From the NCBI RefSeq assembly GCF_007556775.1, contig NZ_CP041742.1:2370001-2434000 (forward strand): a stretch of DNA of 64,000 bases, given 5' to 3'. The notes beneath the pieces are model-generated. The model was not told the DNA's origin and did not search any database. It saw only the letters and a list, made by a program, of their open reading frames with translations. A program made the position numbers and the translations under genes. Positions 44,384 to 54,114 of the stretch are shown here, in pieces. The DNA comes from Lysobacter lycopersici. GTDB taxonomy: Bacteria > Pseudomonadota > Gammaproteobacteria > Xanthomonadales > Xanthomonadaceae. The stretch's first letter is position 1; every line of letters begins with the position of its first letter.

Positions 44384-45274
44384 TCAGCGCGAGGACTGCA
44401 TTTCCGGCGGACGCTCGTTGTCCAGCGCCGACTTCTCGCCGGAGAACGGGTTCAGGCCGCGCAGCTTGGACGGATAGTCCGGCCAGTTGCGGCCGTGCAG
44501 CCACGGGTGGTTCGGGTCGTTCTGCTCGAGCACGCGCTTGGCGTCGTCGGCGAGCGCCTGGTTGCCGAGCCGGGTGTAGCTTTCGGCCAGCGCGGCGATG
44601 GCGTCGTCCTGGTAGGCCGACTGCGGGTAGGTTTCCAGCAGGCCCTTGGCCCGTCCGATCGCCGAGATCCATGCGCCGCGGCGCATGTAGTACAGCGCGG
44701 TATCCATCTCGTGGCGCGCGAACATGTTGCGCAGCGCGACCATGCGCTGGCGCGCGTCGTCGGCGTAGCGGCTGTTGGGGAAGCGCGTGGTGACGATGCC
44801 GAAGTCGTTGTAGGCCTGTTGCGGGGTGGCGAGGTCGCGGCGGCTGGCGTCGAGGTTCCATACCCGCTGCAGGAACACCGTGTCGCGGTTGGAATTCACC
44901 AATCCGCGCAGGTAGTAGAGATAGGCGTTGTTGCGGTGGCTCGGATAGGTGCGCAGGAAGCGGTCGATGGTCGAGATCGCGTCGTCGTTGCTGCCGGACT
45001 TGAACTGCGCGTAGGCGTCTTCCATCAACGCCTGCTCGGTGTACGGGCCGTACGGATACTGCGCGACCAGGCGCTTGAAGGTGACGTCGGCGGCGCTGTA
45101 GTTGCCGTAGGTGAGCGATTTGTGGGCCTTCGCGTACAACTGCTCGACCGGCACGCCCTCGTTCGCATTCTTGTCCTTGAACATGCCCTTCATCCGGCTG
45201 CAGCCGGTGCCGGCGAGCAACACGACGGCGAGCAGCAGCAGCGCGAAGCGCGAAAACCGGAACGTCTGGGTCAT
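44384..45274 (-). CDS. bamD: Outer membrane assembly lipoprotein BamD
   Basis: This 296-aa lipoprotein of the BAM complex helps insert beta-barrels in the outer membrane. The lipobox LAGTGC puts the lipidated cysteine at residue 25. Five TPR-like repeats follow (YGNYSAADVTFKRLVAQYPYG, YPSHRNNAYLYYLRG and so on). Residues about 250-296 form a charged tail longer than in E. coli. The start is ATG 45274, divergent from rluD 81 nt away. Confidence 0.95.
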   Translation of the reverse strand: MTQTFRFSRFALLLLAVVLLAGTGCSRMKGMFKDKNANEGVPVEQLYAKAHKSLTYGNYSAADVTFKRLVAQYPYGPYTEQALMEDAYAQFKSGSNDDAISTIDRFLRTYPSHRNNAYLYYLRGLVNSNRDTVFLQRVWNLDASRRDLATPQQAYNDFGIVTTRFPNSRYADDARQRMVALRNMFARHEMDTALYYMRRGAWISAIGRAKGLLETYPQSAYQDDAIAALAESYTRLGNQALADDAKRVLEQNDPNHPWLHGRNWPDYPSKLRGLNPFSGEKSALDNERPPEMQSSR

Positions 45275-45355
45275 GGACGGGGCACGTGGGGCACGGAGCG
45301 CGGATAATAGCAGCCCGCCCGCGCCGGCCATTGCCGCGCCCTGAACGATTCCCGC

Positions 45356-46345
45356 ATGAACGCCCACGCCACCGAAGCCGTGTCGCCACTGGCCGCGACC
45401 GTCCCCGCAAGCGCGGCCGGGCGGCGTTTCGACGCCGTGCTGGCCGAGCTGTTCCCGCAGTACTCGCGCTCGCGGCTGGCGGAGTGGATCAAGTCCGGCG
45501 ACGCCTTGCTCGATGGCCAGCCCGCCCGCCCGCGCGACCCGGTGCGTGGCGGCGAGGCGGTGTCGCTGGCGGTGGTCGAGGCCGTGCAGACCCATGCCGT
45601 GGCCGAGGACATCCCGCTCGACATGCTGTACGAGGATGCGTCGGTCTTCGTGATCGACAAGCCGGCCGGGCTGGTCGTGCACCCGGGCGCGGGCAATCCC
45701 GCCGGCACGCTGGTGAACGCGCTGCTGCACCGCGATCCGGCGCTGGAGAAGCTGCCGCGCGCGGGCATCGTGCACAGGCTCGACAAGGACACCAGCGGCG
45801 CGATGGTGGTCGCGCGCACGCTGGAGGCGCACACCGCGCTGGTCGCGCAGTTGTCCGCGCGCGAGGTGCATCGCCAGTACCTGGCCATCGTCGTCGGCGC
45901 GCTGGTCTCGGGAGGAACCGCGAACGCGGCCATCGACCGCCACCCGCGCGACCGCCTGCGCCAGGCCGTGCGCGAGGACGGCAAGGACGCGGTGACGCAT
46001 TACCGCCTGCGCGAGCGCTTCCGCGCGCACACCGCGCTGGAATGCCGGCTCGAGACCGGGCGCACGCACCAGATCCGCGTGCACATGGCCCACCTCAAGC
46101 ATCCCATCGTCGGCGACCCGCTGTACGGCGGTTCGCTGAAATTGCCGAAGGGTGCTTCCGACGAGCTGATCGCCGCGCTGCGCGGGTTCAAGCGACAGGC
46201 CCTGCATGCGGAAGTGCTGGAATTCGCGCATCCGGCCACGGGCGAACCGGTGCGCTGCACCGCACCGCTGCCGGCGGACATGCAGTCCCTGATGAGCGCG
46301 CTGCGCGAAGATGCCATCGCGCATGCGGAAACCGGGCGCCGGTGA
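45356..46345 (+). CDS. rluD: 23S rRNA pseudouridine synthase RluD
   Basis: This 329-aa enzyme makes pseudouridines in helix 69 of 23S rRNA. An S4 RNA-binding domain ([19 protein letters not shown], residues about 22-85) precedes the RluA-type catalytic domain with the signature HRLDKDTSG containing the catalytic Asp (about residue 144). The bamD-rluD-pgeF order is conserved in gammaproteobacteria. The pgeF start follows 7 nt after the stop. Confidence 0.95.
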   Translation: MNAHATEAVSPLAATVPASAAGRRFDAVLAELFPQYSRSRLAEWIKSGDALLDGQPARPRDPVRGGEAVSLAVVEAVQTHAVAEDIPLDMLYEDASVFVIDKPAGLVVHPGAGNPAGTLVNALLHRDPALEKLPRAGIVHRLDKDTSGAMVVARTLEAHTALVAQLSAREVHRQYLAIVVGALVSGGTANAAIDRHPRDRLRQAVREDGKDAVTHYRLRERFRAHTALECRLETGRTHQIRVHMAHLKHPIVGDPLYGGSLKLPKGASDELIAALRGFKRQALHAEVLEFAHPATGEPVRCTAPLPADMQSLMSALREDAIAHAETGRR

Positions 46346-46352
46346 CGCTCCG

Positions 46353-47099
46353 ATGAGCGCGTGGATCGACGCCGACTGGCCCGCGCCGCCCGGCGTGCGC
46401 GCATTGACCACGACGCGCTACGGGATGGGCGTGTCGCAACCGCCGTTCGACAGCCTAGACCTCGGCCTGCGCAACGGCGACGACGTCGCCGCGGTCGCGG
46501 AAAACCGCATGCAGATCGAATCCGCATTGCGGTTGCCATCGTCGCCGCGCTGGTTGCGGCAGGTGCACGGCACCAGCGTCGCGATCGAGCCTGGCGAAGA
46601 CGAACCCGAAGCCGATGCCGCGGTCACGTCCGTGCCCGGCACCGTGCTCGCAGTCCTCACCGCGGACTGCCTGCCGGTGGCGTTCGCCGCGAAAGACGGT
46701 GGCGAAATCGCCGTCGCGCACGCGGGCTGGCGCGGGCTCGCCGCAGGCGTGCTCGAAGCCACCATCGCGGCGATGAAGGCGCCGCCGCGGGACATCGTCG
46801 CCTGGCTCGGCCCAGCCGCCGGCCCCGATGCCTACGAAATCGGCGAGGAGGTGTTCGACGCGTTCGCCGCGATCGACCCGCGCACCGCAACCGCGTTCGT
46901 GCCCACGCGTCCCGGTCATTGGCACGTCGATCTCCACGCGCTGGCGAAGCGGCGCCTCGCCGACGTCGGCATCGCCGACGTGCACGGCGGCGGCCTGTGC
47001 ACGATTTCCGATCCAACGCGCTTCTTCTCGCATCGCCGCAGTACCACCGACGGAAGCGGGCGCAGCGGGCGCATGGCGACGCTGGCATGGATGCGGTGA
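46353..47099 (+). CDS. pgeF: Polyphenol oxidase/purine nucleosidase family protein (YfiH/PgeF)
   Basis: This 248-aa laccase-domain protein has the zinc motifs RQVHGTSV, ADCLPV and HAGWRGLAAG. Family members act on adenosine or correct misincorporated cell-wall amino acids. The start ATG 46353 (MSAWIDADWP) gives the usual length; an ATG at 46311 would overlap rluD. The 3' end overlaps the DUF4166 gene by 13 nt. Confidence 0.92.
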   Translation: MSAWIDADWPAPPGVRALTTTRYGMGVSQPPFDSLDLGLRNGDDVAAVAENRMQIESALRLPSSPRWLRQVHGTSVAIEPGEDEPEADAAVTSVPGTVLAVLTADCLPVAFAAKDGGEIAVAHAGWRGLAAGVLEATIAAMKAPPRDIVAWLGPAAGPDAYEIGEEVFDAFAAIDPRTATAFVPTRPGHWHVDLHALAKRRLADVGIADVHGGGLCTISDPTRFFSHRRSTTDGSGRSGRMATLAWMR

Positions 47100-47635
47100 G
47101 CGCGGGGGCGTTGTTCCGGCGCATCCTCGGCGAAGGGTTCGACGCATTGCCCGCGCAGCTCCGCGCGCTGCACGGCATCGTTCCCGGCCAGCGCGTTACC
47201 TGGCGCGGCGAAGCGGCCATTGCCCGCGGCCGGAATCCGCTGGCGAGGCTGTGCGCGCTGGCGACGCGACTGCCCCGGGCGAACGAATGCGCGCCGACCA
47301 CGATCGAATTCGCCGCCGATGCCGACGGCGAAACCTGGCGGCGCGACTTCGCCGGCGCGCCGATGGTTTCGCGTTACCGCCAATGCGACGGATTGCTGTG
47401 CGAACGCCTGGGGCTGGTCGAATTCGCCTTCGCGTTGCGGATCGATGCCGGCGAAATCCGGTGGACGACCGCGGGCGTGCGCCTGTTCGGCGCGCTGCCG
47501 TTGCCCGCCGCGTGGTTCGCCGGCGTGCGTTGCCGCGAACGCGAGCGCAACGGCCGTTACGAATTCCTGGTCGAGGCGACGCTGCCGCTGGCGGGCCCGC
47601 TGGTCCGCTACGAAGGCTGGCTTGAACGCGCCTGA
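47087..47635 (+). CDS. DUF4166 domain protein
   Basis: This 182-aa protein matches the DUF4166 pattern: LFRRILGEGFDALPAQLRALHG at the start, RDFAGAPMVSRYRQCDGLLCERLGLVEF in the centre, and RYEGWLERA at the end. No enzyme motif is apparent and the function is unknown. It overlaps pgeF by 13 nt and the DUF393 gene by 14 nt, so it sits in a coupled run. Confidence 0.75.
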   Translation: MDAVSAGALFRRILGEGFDALPAQLRALHGIVPGQRVTWRGEAAIARGRNPLARLCALATRLPRANECAPTTIEFAADADGETWRRDFAGAPMVSRYRQCDGLLCERLGLVEFAFALRIDAGEIRWTTAGVRLFGALPLPAAWFAGVRCRERERNGRYEFLVEATLPLAGPLVRYEGWLERA

Positions 47636-48026
47636 CGCCATCGTGGTGTTCGACGGGGTTTGCGTGGCCTGCAACCGTTCGGTCGATTTCCTGCTGCGCC
47701 GCGACCGCGCGAAACGCTATAGCTTCGCCGCGATGCAGTCGCCGGCCGGGCATGCATTGATGGCCGCGCACGGCATCGATCCCGCCAACCCGGCTTCGTT
47801 CCTGCTGCTCGAAGGCGGGCGTGCGTTCCGCGATTCCGAAGCGGTGCTGCGGGTGCTGTCCGGGCTCGGCGGCGCGTGGCGCTGCGCACGGTTCGCGCTG
47901 TTCGTGCCGCGCGCATGGCGCGACGCGGTTTACCGCGGGATCGCGCGCCATCGCTATCGCTGGTTCGGGCGCCGCGAAGCATGCCGCGTGCCGACGCGGG
48001 AGGAAGCAGGGCGGTTCCTGTCCTGA
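47622..48026 (+). CDS. DUF393 thioredoxin-like protein
   Basis: This 134-aa protein has the DUF393 signature VVFDGVCVACNRSVDFLLRRD, with a CVAC pair in the thioredoxin-like position, and ASFLLLEGGRAFRDSEAVLRVL. A redox role is likely but not shown. The best start is TTG 47622, overlapping the previous gene; a GTG a few codons later is the alternative. It ends 15 nt before the convergent plsC. Confidence 0.82.
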   Translation: MNAPDAIVVFDGVCVACNRSVDFLLRRDRAKRYSFAAMQSPAGHALMAAHGIDPANPASFLLLEGGRAFRDSEAVLRVLSGLGGAWRCARFALFVPRAWRDAVYRGIARHRYRWFGRREACRVPTREEAGRFLS

Positions 48027-48041
48027 CCCGGTTCGCCCGCG

Positions 48042-48803
48042 CTAGCGCGCGTCGTGCAGGGCCAGCACCGCATCGCGCGCGCGCTGGGCCAGCGCGTTGC
48101 GGTCCTGCGGCGCCATTCCCGCGGTTTCGATCGGATCGCCGAAGCGCACCACGATCGTGCCCGGGCGCACGCTGAAGCCCGACGGCGGCAACACCGAACC
48201 CGCGCCCGCGATCGCGACCGGCAGCACCGGCACCCCGGCTTCGAGCGCGAGTTGCAAGGCGCCGCCCTTGAACGGGCCGACCGTGCCGTCCTTGCTGCGC
48301 GTGCCTTCGGGGAAGGCGGCGAAGGTCGCCGCACCGCGCAGCTTTTCCGCCGCTTCGGCGAGTTTTCGTTTCGCCTCGCGCGCATTGCCGCGGTCGATGA
48401 AGGCCATGCCCATGAATCGCGCGTACCAACCGACGAAGGGCACGCCCGCGATCTCGCGCTTCAGCACGAAGCGCAGCGGCACCGGCACCGCGCGGAACAG
48501 CGCGGGGATGTCGATCATCGAGGCATGGTTGGCGACCAGCACCTGCGGCCGCGACCAGTCCACGCGTTCGGCGCCTTCCACCCGCAGCCGCGCGCCGGCG
48601 CCGAGGAACAGCAACGGCGCCCAGTACAACGCCGCCATCCGCAGCGGCAGGCGCGGCCCGGAGAGCAGGCCGAGCAGCAGCGCCACCGGGAAACCGGCCA
48701 CAGTGACCAGGATGGTGAACAGCGCCTGCAGCGCGTTGAGCGCGACCCAGCCGACGCGGGCCGGCCAATGGGTTCGTCGTGCGGGCAGGGAGGTGGCGCT
48801 CAT
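48042..48803 (-). CDS. plsC: 1-acyl-sn-glycerol-3-phosphate acyltransferase
   Basis: This 253-aa membrane enzyme makes phosphatidic acid from lysophosphatidic acid. Hydrophobic helices lie at about residues 15-45 and 55-75. The acyltransferase motifs are NHASMID (HX4D) near residue 92, and FPEGTRS near 167. The start is ATG 48803. It stands alone between convergent and co-directional genes. Paralogues acting on other lipids cannot be excluded. Confidence 0.9.
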   Translation of the reverse strand: MSATSLPARRTHWPARVGWVALNALQALFTILVTVAGFPVALLLGLLSGPRLPLRMAALYWAPLLFLGAGARLRVEGAERVDWSRPQVLVANHASMIDIPALFRAVPVPLRFVLKREIAGVPFVGWYARFMGMAFIDRGNAREAKRKLAEAAEKLRGAATFAAFPEGTRSKDGTVGPFKGGALQLALEAGVPVLPVAIAGAGSVLPPSGFSVRPGTIVVRFGDPIETAGMAPQDRNALAQRARDAVLALHDAR

Positions 48804-48854
48804 GCGATCGGGTGCTTCATGGGCGCGAAAGCATAACCGCGCGCACCGGCGCGG

Positions 48855-50180
48855 TCAGCGTGGCGTGTTCGCCAGCCGGTGCATCAGGATCGCCGCGCGC
48901 GTGGCCTGGCGCGGGATCGAGCCGAGGTCGGCGCTTTCGCCCGCGGCGTGGCTGCCGCCGCCGGAAATGCCCATGCCCACCAGGCCATCGGTGTCCGCGG
49001 CGACGAAGGAAATGTCGCCGGCGCCGCGCCCGAGCGGATCGAGTTCGCCCATCGGCGGCAGGCCGAGGCCGCGGTTCACCTCGTTGAGTTTCGCCAGCAG
49101 CGCGCGACTGCCGGCGGTGGGCGGCATCGGCGGGTAGTTCTCGTCGATCTGCAGCGTCGCGTCGGTGCGCGGCAGGTGGCGCGCGACGATGGCCTGCATC
49201 TTCGCCGCCACGCGCCGGGTCTGTTCCACGTCCAGCGTGCGGAAATCGCCGCGCGCGATCGCGACGGGCGGCACGATGTTGTCCTTGCCGCTGGCGGTGA
49301 GATGCGTTTTCCCCGCATCGAACTGCGCGGCCTGGCCGCCGCCGACCAGGCCGACGTTGAAGGTGAGGTTGGGTTCGGGCAGTTCCTCGCGGAACGCGGC
49401 GATGATCCGCGCGAGTTCGAAGATCGCGCCATCGCCGAGTTCGTCGGAGAAGATGCCGGAACTGTGGCCGGATTCGCCGCGCGTGGTCAGCACCCAGGTG
49501 TTGGACGAACGCCGCGCGATCGAACCCATGTCGCGACCGTTCTGGTGCGACAGGTTCTCGAAATCCAGGGCCACGTCGGCGCGCTTGCCGGCGGCGACCA
49601 GGTCCGCGCGCGCGATCGACACCGGGCTGCCGACGTCCTCCTCGTCGCCACTGAGCACGACTTCGATGTCGGCATCGCGCAATGCGCCCGCGGCCTGCAT
49701 CGCGCGCAGCGCGGCCAGCATCACCACGTCGCCACCCTTGTCGTCGCCGACGCCCGGGCCGACGGCTTCGTCGCCATCGCGCCTGAAGCCGGTGAACGGA
49801 TCGTCGGCTTCGAACACGGTGTCGAGGTGGCCGATCAGCAGGATGCGCTTGCCCTTGCCGTTGCCGCGATGAATCGCGACCAGGTGCCCGGCGCGGCCGG
49901 CGGCGGTCATCGGTTTCCATTGCACTTCGAAGCCGAGTTTTTCGAATTCCGGCGCGAGTATGTCCGCGACCGCCTTCACCCCGGCGAAGTTGTAGGTGCC
50001 GCTGTTCCGTTCCACCAGCTTCGCGAGCAGGGCGATGGCATCTTCCTTGCCGGCCTCCGCCGCGGCGGCCATCTGGCGTTCCTGCGTGGAGAGCCCCGTC
50101 GACGGCGTTTCGGCGCGAACCGGAATCGCGAAGGGCAACGCGAGCAACAGGGCACAGGCGAGGGCGGGGAGGTGCGGCAT
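48855..50180 (-). CDS. Secreted M20 family metallopeptidase
   Basis: This 441-aa protein has a signal peptide (about residues 1-23, ending PVRA) and an M20 zinc-exopeptidase fold. Motifs are HLD in LIGHLDTVFE, GVGDDKGG, and GDEEDVGSP with the general-base Glu. A dimerisation lid (GESGHSSGIFSDELGDGA) follows. It resembles carboxypeptidase G2-type enzymes exported to the periplasm. ATG 50180 is preferred because it puts the signal peptide at the N-terminus. It diverges from clpB. Confidence 0.92.
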   Translation of the reverse strand: MPHLPALACALLLALPFAIPVRAETPSTGLSTQERQMAAAAEAGKEDAIALLAKLVERNSGTYNFAGVKAVADILAPEFEKLGFEVQWKPMTAAGRAGHLVAIHRGNGKGKRILLIGHLDTVFEADDPFTGFRRDGDEAVGPGVGDDKGGDVVMLAALRAMQAAGALRDADIEVVLSGDEEDVGSPVSIARADLVAAGKRADVALDFENLSHQNGRDMGSIARRSSNTWVLTTRGESGHSSGIFSDELGDGAIFELARIIAAFREELPEPNLTFNVGLVGGGQAAQFDAGKTHLTASGKDNIVPPVAIARGDFRTLDVEQTRRVAAKMQAIVARHLPRTDATLQIDENYPPMPPTAGSRALLAKLNEVNRGLGLPPMGELDPLGRGAGDISFVAADTDGLVGMGISGGGSHAAGESADLGSIPRQATRAAILMHRLANTPR

Positions 50181-50242
50181 GGCGATCCGGGGTCGAAGCA
50201 GGATCCCGACCATACCGCAGCCGAACCGGAGGCGGCATCCGC

Positions 50243-50270
50243 CTTGAATCACGCCGCCGAAACCGCATTT
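50243..50270 (+). promoter_or_regulatory. Sigma-32 (heat-shock) type promoter of clpB
   Basis: CTTGAAT (50243-50249) and CCGCATTT (50263-50270) are separated by 13 nt, close to the sigma-32 consensus CTTGAAA-N11-16-CCCCATNT. It lies 44 nt before the clpB start, where heat-shock control is expected. Confidence 0.7.
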
Positions 50271-50313
50271 CAGGGACATTCGGCCTCGTGGCCTCAAGTT
50301 TCGGGATCCCGCC

Positions 50314-52896
50314 ATGCGAATGGATAAATTGACCTCGCGTTTCCAGCAATCGCTGGCCGACGCGCAATCGCTGGCCGTCGGCCGCGACCACAACTTCATC
50401 GAACCCGCGCACCTGCTGCTCGCCATGCTCGACCAGCAGGGCGGCGGCGCGCGTCCGCTGCTGGCGCAGGCTGGTGTCAACGTGCCGCTGCTGCGCGAAC
50501 GCCTCGGCGAACTCCTCGACAAGCTGCCGAAGGTTTCGGGGCAGGCCGGCAACGTGCAGGTCGGTAACGATCTCGCGCGCCTGCTCAACGTCACCGACAA
50601 GCTGGCGCAGCAGCGCGGCGACGGCTACATCGCCAGCGAACTGTTCCTGCTCGCGGCGCTGGAGGATTCCGGCGACGCGGGCAAGGCGCTGAAGGCCGCC
50701 GGCGCGAACAAGGCGAAACTCGAAGCGGCCATCGACAAGCTGCGCGGATGCGAAAAAGTGCAGGACGAAAACGCGGAAGACGCGCGCCAGGCGCTGGAGA
50801 AATACACCATCGACCTGACCGCGCGCGCCGAGGGCGGCAAGCTCGATCCCGTCGTCGGCCGCGACGAGGAAATCCGTCGCTGCATCCAGGTGCTGCAACG
50901 CCGGACCAAGAACAACCCCGTGCTGATCGGCGAACCCGGCGTGGGCAAGACCGCGATCGTCGAAGGTCTGGCCCAGCGCATCGTCAACAACGAAGTGCCC
51001 GAAGGCCTGCGTGGCAAGCGCCTGCTCAGCCTCGACATGGGCGCGCTGATCGCCGGCGCGAAGTTCCGCGGCGAATTCGAGGAGCGCTTGAAGGCGGTGT
51101 TAAACGACCTCGCCAAGAACGAAGGCCAGATCATCCTGTTCATCGACGAACTGCACACCATGGTCGGCGCCGGCAAGGCCGACGGCGCGATGGACGCAGG
51201 CAACATGCTGAAACCTGCCCTCGCGCGCGGCGAACTGCATTGCATCGGCGCGACCACCCTCGACGAATACCGCAAGTACATCGAGAAGGACGCCGCGCTG
51301 GAACGCCGCTTCCAGAAGGTCTTCGTCGGCGAACCGACGGTCGAGGACACCATCGCGATCCTGCGCGGACTGAAGGAACGCTACGCCGTGCACCACGGCG
51401 TGGAGATCACCGATCCCGCCATTGTCGCCGCCGCGACGCTTTCGAACCGCTACATCCCCGATCGCCAGCTGCCGGACAAGGCCATCGACCTGATGGACGA
51501 AGCGGCTTCGCGCATCCGCATGGAAATCGATTCCAAGCCCGAGGAAATGGACCGCAAGGAACGCCGCCTGATCCAGCTCAAGATCCAGCGCGAGGCGCTG
51601 AAGAAGGAGAAGGACGCCGAATCGAAGCAACGGCTCGCCGACCTCGAAACCGAGATCGCCGCGCTCGAACGCGAGTACAGCGACCTCGAGGAAGTGTGGA
51701 AGGCGGAGAAGGCCACGCTACAGTCGGCCACGAAAATCAAGGAGCAGATCGAGGCCGCGCGGCTGGAGCTCGAAGCCGCGCAGCGCAAGCAGGACTTCGC
51801 GCGCATGAGCGAGATCCAGTACGGCACGCTGCCGGAGCTGGAAAAGCAGCTCAAGGCCGCGCAGGAGGCCGAGAACAAGGGCTTCACCCTGCTGCAGGAC
51901 AAGGTCACCGCCGCGGAAATCGCCGAAGTCGTCTCGCGCTGGACTGGCATCCCGGTGTCGAAGATGCTCGAGGGCGAGCGCGAGAAGCTGCTCAAGATGG
52001 AAGAGCACATGCACACGCGCGTGGTCGGCCAGGAGGAGGCGATCAAGGTCGTGTCCGATGCCGTGCGCCGCTCGCGCGCCGGGCTCTCCGATCCGAATCG
52101 CCCATCGGGTTCGTTCCTGTTCCTCGGCCCGACCGGCGTCGGCAAGACCGAACTGTGCAAGGCGCTGGCCGAATTCCTGTTCGATTCGCCCGATGCGATG
52201 GTCCGCATCGACATGAGCGAGTTCATGGAGAAGCACGCGGTCAGCCGCCTGATCGGCGCGCCCCCGGGCTATGTCGGTTACGAAGAGGGTGGCTATCTCA
52301 CCGAAGCCGTGCGCCGGCGCCCGTACAGCGTGATCCTTCTCGATGAAGTCGAGAAGGCGCACCCGGACGTGTTCAACATCCTGCTGCAGGTGCTCGACGA
52401 CGGTCGCCTCACCGACGGCCAAGGCCGCACCGTGGATTTCCGCAACACCGTGATCGTGATGACCTCGAACCTCGGTTCGCACCAGATCCAGGAAATGGAT
52501 GGCGACGATTCGCCCGAGGCCTACGTGCAGATGAAGGCCGCGGTGATGGGCGTGGTGCAGGCGCACTTCCGGCCGGAATTCATCAACCGGCTCGACGACA
52601 TCGTCGTGTTCCATCCGCTGGACAAGGCGCAGATCAAGCAGATCGCGCGCATCCAGCTCAAGGGGCTGGAGAAGCGGCTGGGCGAACGCGGCATCCGCAT
52701 CGAACTCACGGACAAGGCGTTCGAACTGCTCGGCAACGTCGGCTTCGATCCGGTGTATGGCGCGCGCCCGCTCAAGCGCGCGATCCAGCAGCAGATCGAG
52801 AATCCGTTGGCCTCAGCGATCCTCGCCGGGGACTTCGCTGGCGGCGACACCGTCCACGTCGATGCCGAGGGCGGGAAGCTGGTGTTCCGGCGCTGA
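50314..52896 (+). CDS. clpB: ATP-dependent disaggregase ClpB
   Basis: ClpB (860 aa) is a hexameric AAA+ disaggregase that works with DnaK to rescue aggregated proteins. It has an N-terminal Clp repeat domain (1-145), AAA1 (Walker A GEPGVGKT near residue 209), the long coiled-coil M domain (about 400-525) and AAA2 (Walker A GPTGVGKT, pore loop GYVGYEEGG). ATG 50314 is used; ATG 50320 is possible. Its last 84 nt are overlapped on the other strand by a response-regulator gene. Confidence 0.98.
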   Translation: MRMDKLTSRFQQSLADAQSLAVGRDHNFIEPAHLLLAMLDQQGGGARPLLAQAGVNVPLLRERLGELLDKLPKVSGQAGNVQVGNDLARLLNVTDKLAQQRGDGYIASELFLLAALEDSGDAGKALKAAGANKAKLEAAIDKLRGCEKVQDENAEDARQALEKYTIDLTARAEGGKLDPVVGRDEEIRRCIQVLQRRTKNNPVLIGEPGVGKTAIVEGLAQRIVNNEVPEGLRGKRLLSLDMGALIAGAKFRGEFEERLKAVLNDLAKNEGQIILFIDELHTMVGAGKADGAMDAGNMLKPALARGELHCIGATTLDEYRKYIEKDAALERRFQKVFVGEPTVEDTIAILRGLKERYAVHHGVEITDPAIVAAATLSNRYIPDRQLPDKAIDLMDEAASRIRMEIDSKPEEMDRKERRLIQLKIQREALKKEKDAESKQRLADLETEIAALEREYSDLEEVWKAEKATLQSATKIKEQIEAARLELEAAQRKQDFARMSEIQYGTLPELEKQLKAAQEAENKGFTLLQDKVTAAEIAEVVSRWTGIPVSKMLEGEREKLLKMEEHMHTRVVGQEEAIKVVSDAVRRSRAGLSDPNRPSGSFLFLGPTGVGKTELCKALAEFLFDSPDAMVRIDMSEFMEKHAVSRLIGAPPGYVGYEEGGYLTEAVRRRPYSVILLDEVEKAHPDVFNILLQVLDDGRLTDGQGRTVDFRNTVIVMTSNLGSHQIQEMDGDDSPEAYVQMKAAVMGVVQAHFRPEFINRLDDIVVFHPLDKAQIKQIARIQLKGLEKRLGERGIRIELTDKAFELLGNVGFDPVYGARPLKRAIQQQIENPLASAILAGDFAGGDTVHVDAEGGKLVFRR

Positions 52897-53499
52897 GGCA
52901 TCGGCTTCGACCACCAGCGCGTCCTCCTCGGGCGGCAGTTCCATCGGCTGCTCGCGCGGCGGCAGGCGCCCGGCCTCGACCAGCGCCTGGATGCGCGCGA
53001 ACACCTCGCCGCGGCCGAACGGCTTCTTCATGAAATCGTCGGCGCCGATGCGGCGCACGTAGAACTGTTCGGTCGCCTGCGCGTTGCCGCTGATCATGAT
53101 GATCGGGATGGTGCGCGTGGCCTCGTCCTTGCGCAGCGCGCGCAACGCATCGAAGCCGCTCATCGCCGGCAGCACGATGTCGAGGAAGATCAGGTCCGGG
53201 CGTTCGGCGCGCGCGAACGCGGTGCCGGTTTCGGCGTCGCCGGCGCCGGCGGTTTCGTAATGGGCCTGGCGCAGCATGCGGCCGAGGGTCGCGACCACCG
53301 TCGCCGAGTCGTCGATGATCAGGATGCGCAGGCCCTCGCGCGCATCGATGCGCGTCGCGCGGCGGCGATTGACCAGCGGCGCGCTGCCGGCGGGCGCCGG
53401 CGCGGCGGGAACGGGCGTGGCGCCGTCCGCGGCGGGATTCGCGGCATCGGGCGCGGGCACGTTGCGCAGGATGCGCCGGAAGAAATCGAAAGCGGCCAC
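52813..53499 (-). CDS. Single-domain response regulator with extended termini
   Basis: This 228-aa protein has one receiver domain (residues about 57-180). The acidic pair is in ILIIDDSA, the phosphoacceptor Asp in [13 protein letters not shown], and the conserved Lys in DDFMKKPFG. The N-terminal 50 residues are Ala/Pro-rich and the C-terminal 45 are acidic. There is no output domain, so it probably acts by protein contact, as in chemotaxis- or motility-type regulators. The start is GTG 53499. The C-terminal 28 codons are read antisense to the end of clpB. Confidence 0.85.
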   Translation of the reverse strand: MAAFDFFRRILRNVPAPDAANPAADGATPVPAAPAPAGSAPLVNRRRATRIDAREGLRILIIDDSATVVATLGRMLRQAHYETAGAGDAETGTAFARAERPDLIFLDIVLPAMSGFDALRALRKDEATRTIPIIMISGNAQATEQFYVRRIGADDFMKKPFGRGEVFARIQALVEAGRLPPREQPMELPPEEDALVVEADASAPEHQLPALGIDVDGVAASEVPGEDR

Positions 53500-53545
53500 G
53501 GCTCCCCCTCGGCTGTGTGGCGTGGCGATTCTATCCCGGCCGGCT

Positions 53546-54040
53546 TCAGGCCAGCAGCGCCGCGAACGCCGACACCACCGCCGCGACCAGCGCCGCGAGC
53601 GACAGGTTGATCAGGCGGAACTTGCGCGAAACGCCGGCGGCGAGGCGATGCGCGAGCCGGGCGAGGCCGTCCAGCACGACGGCATGGTCGGCCCGTGCGA
53701 CCGCGGCGACGTAGGCGTCCTCCTCCATTGCCGCCACGCTTTCGCTGAACATCAGCGAGTCCGCTTCGCGGCTGGGGTGGCGCGCCAGGGTCGAGGCCAT
53801 CACCCAGGCCGCGCAGGCGATCGAGACCAGCGACAAGCCCGCCGCGGCGAACATCAGCGTTCGCGGCATTCCCGAATCGCCGACCACGCGCAGGAACTGG
53901 CCCTGTTCGCCCAGGCCCGGTGCGAGCAGCACCGCGTTGCTGGTCAGCAGCAGCGAGGCCTTGACCGCGGCGAGGTTGTAGTAGCCGTCGTAGCGGGCGA
54001 TGGCGGTCTTGAGGAAGTCGTAGCGTTCCTGGAACTGCAT
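53546..54040 (-). CDS. PycTM-like (DUF5706) membrane protein
   Basis: This 164-aa protein has the layout of the Pycsar effector domain: an N-terminal helix (ARYDGYYNLAAVKASLLLTSNAVLL), two membrane segments (about 23-42 and 59-82), a helical stretch beginning LMFSESVAAMEEDAYVAAV, and a last membrane segment (about 144-163) after RKFRLINLS. In Pycsar anti-phage systems such proteins are triggered by cUMP or cCMP to damage the membrane. No pyrimidine cyclase lies next to it, so an orphan or an unrelated role is possible. A receiver-only regulator follows after 46 nt. Confidence 0.6.
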   Translation of the reverse strand: MQFQERYDFLKTAIARYDGYYNLAAVKASLLLTSNAVLLAPGLGEQGQFLRVVGDSGMPRTLMFAAAGLSLVSIACAAWVMASTLARHPSREADSLMFSESVAAMEEDAYVAAVARADHAVVLDGLARLAHRLAAGVSRKFRLINLSLAALVAAVVSAFAALLA

Positions 54041-54114
54041 GGCGTGCTTCCCGATCCGATCCCTTCCGCGATTCTAATCGGGGTCGCGGCGCCGGAAGCC
54101 GGTAAAATCGCCGC

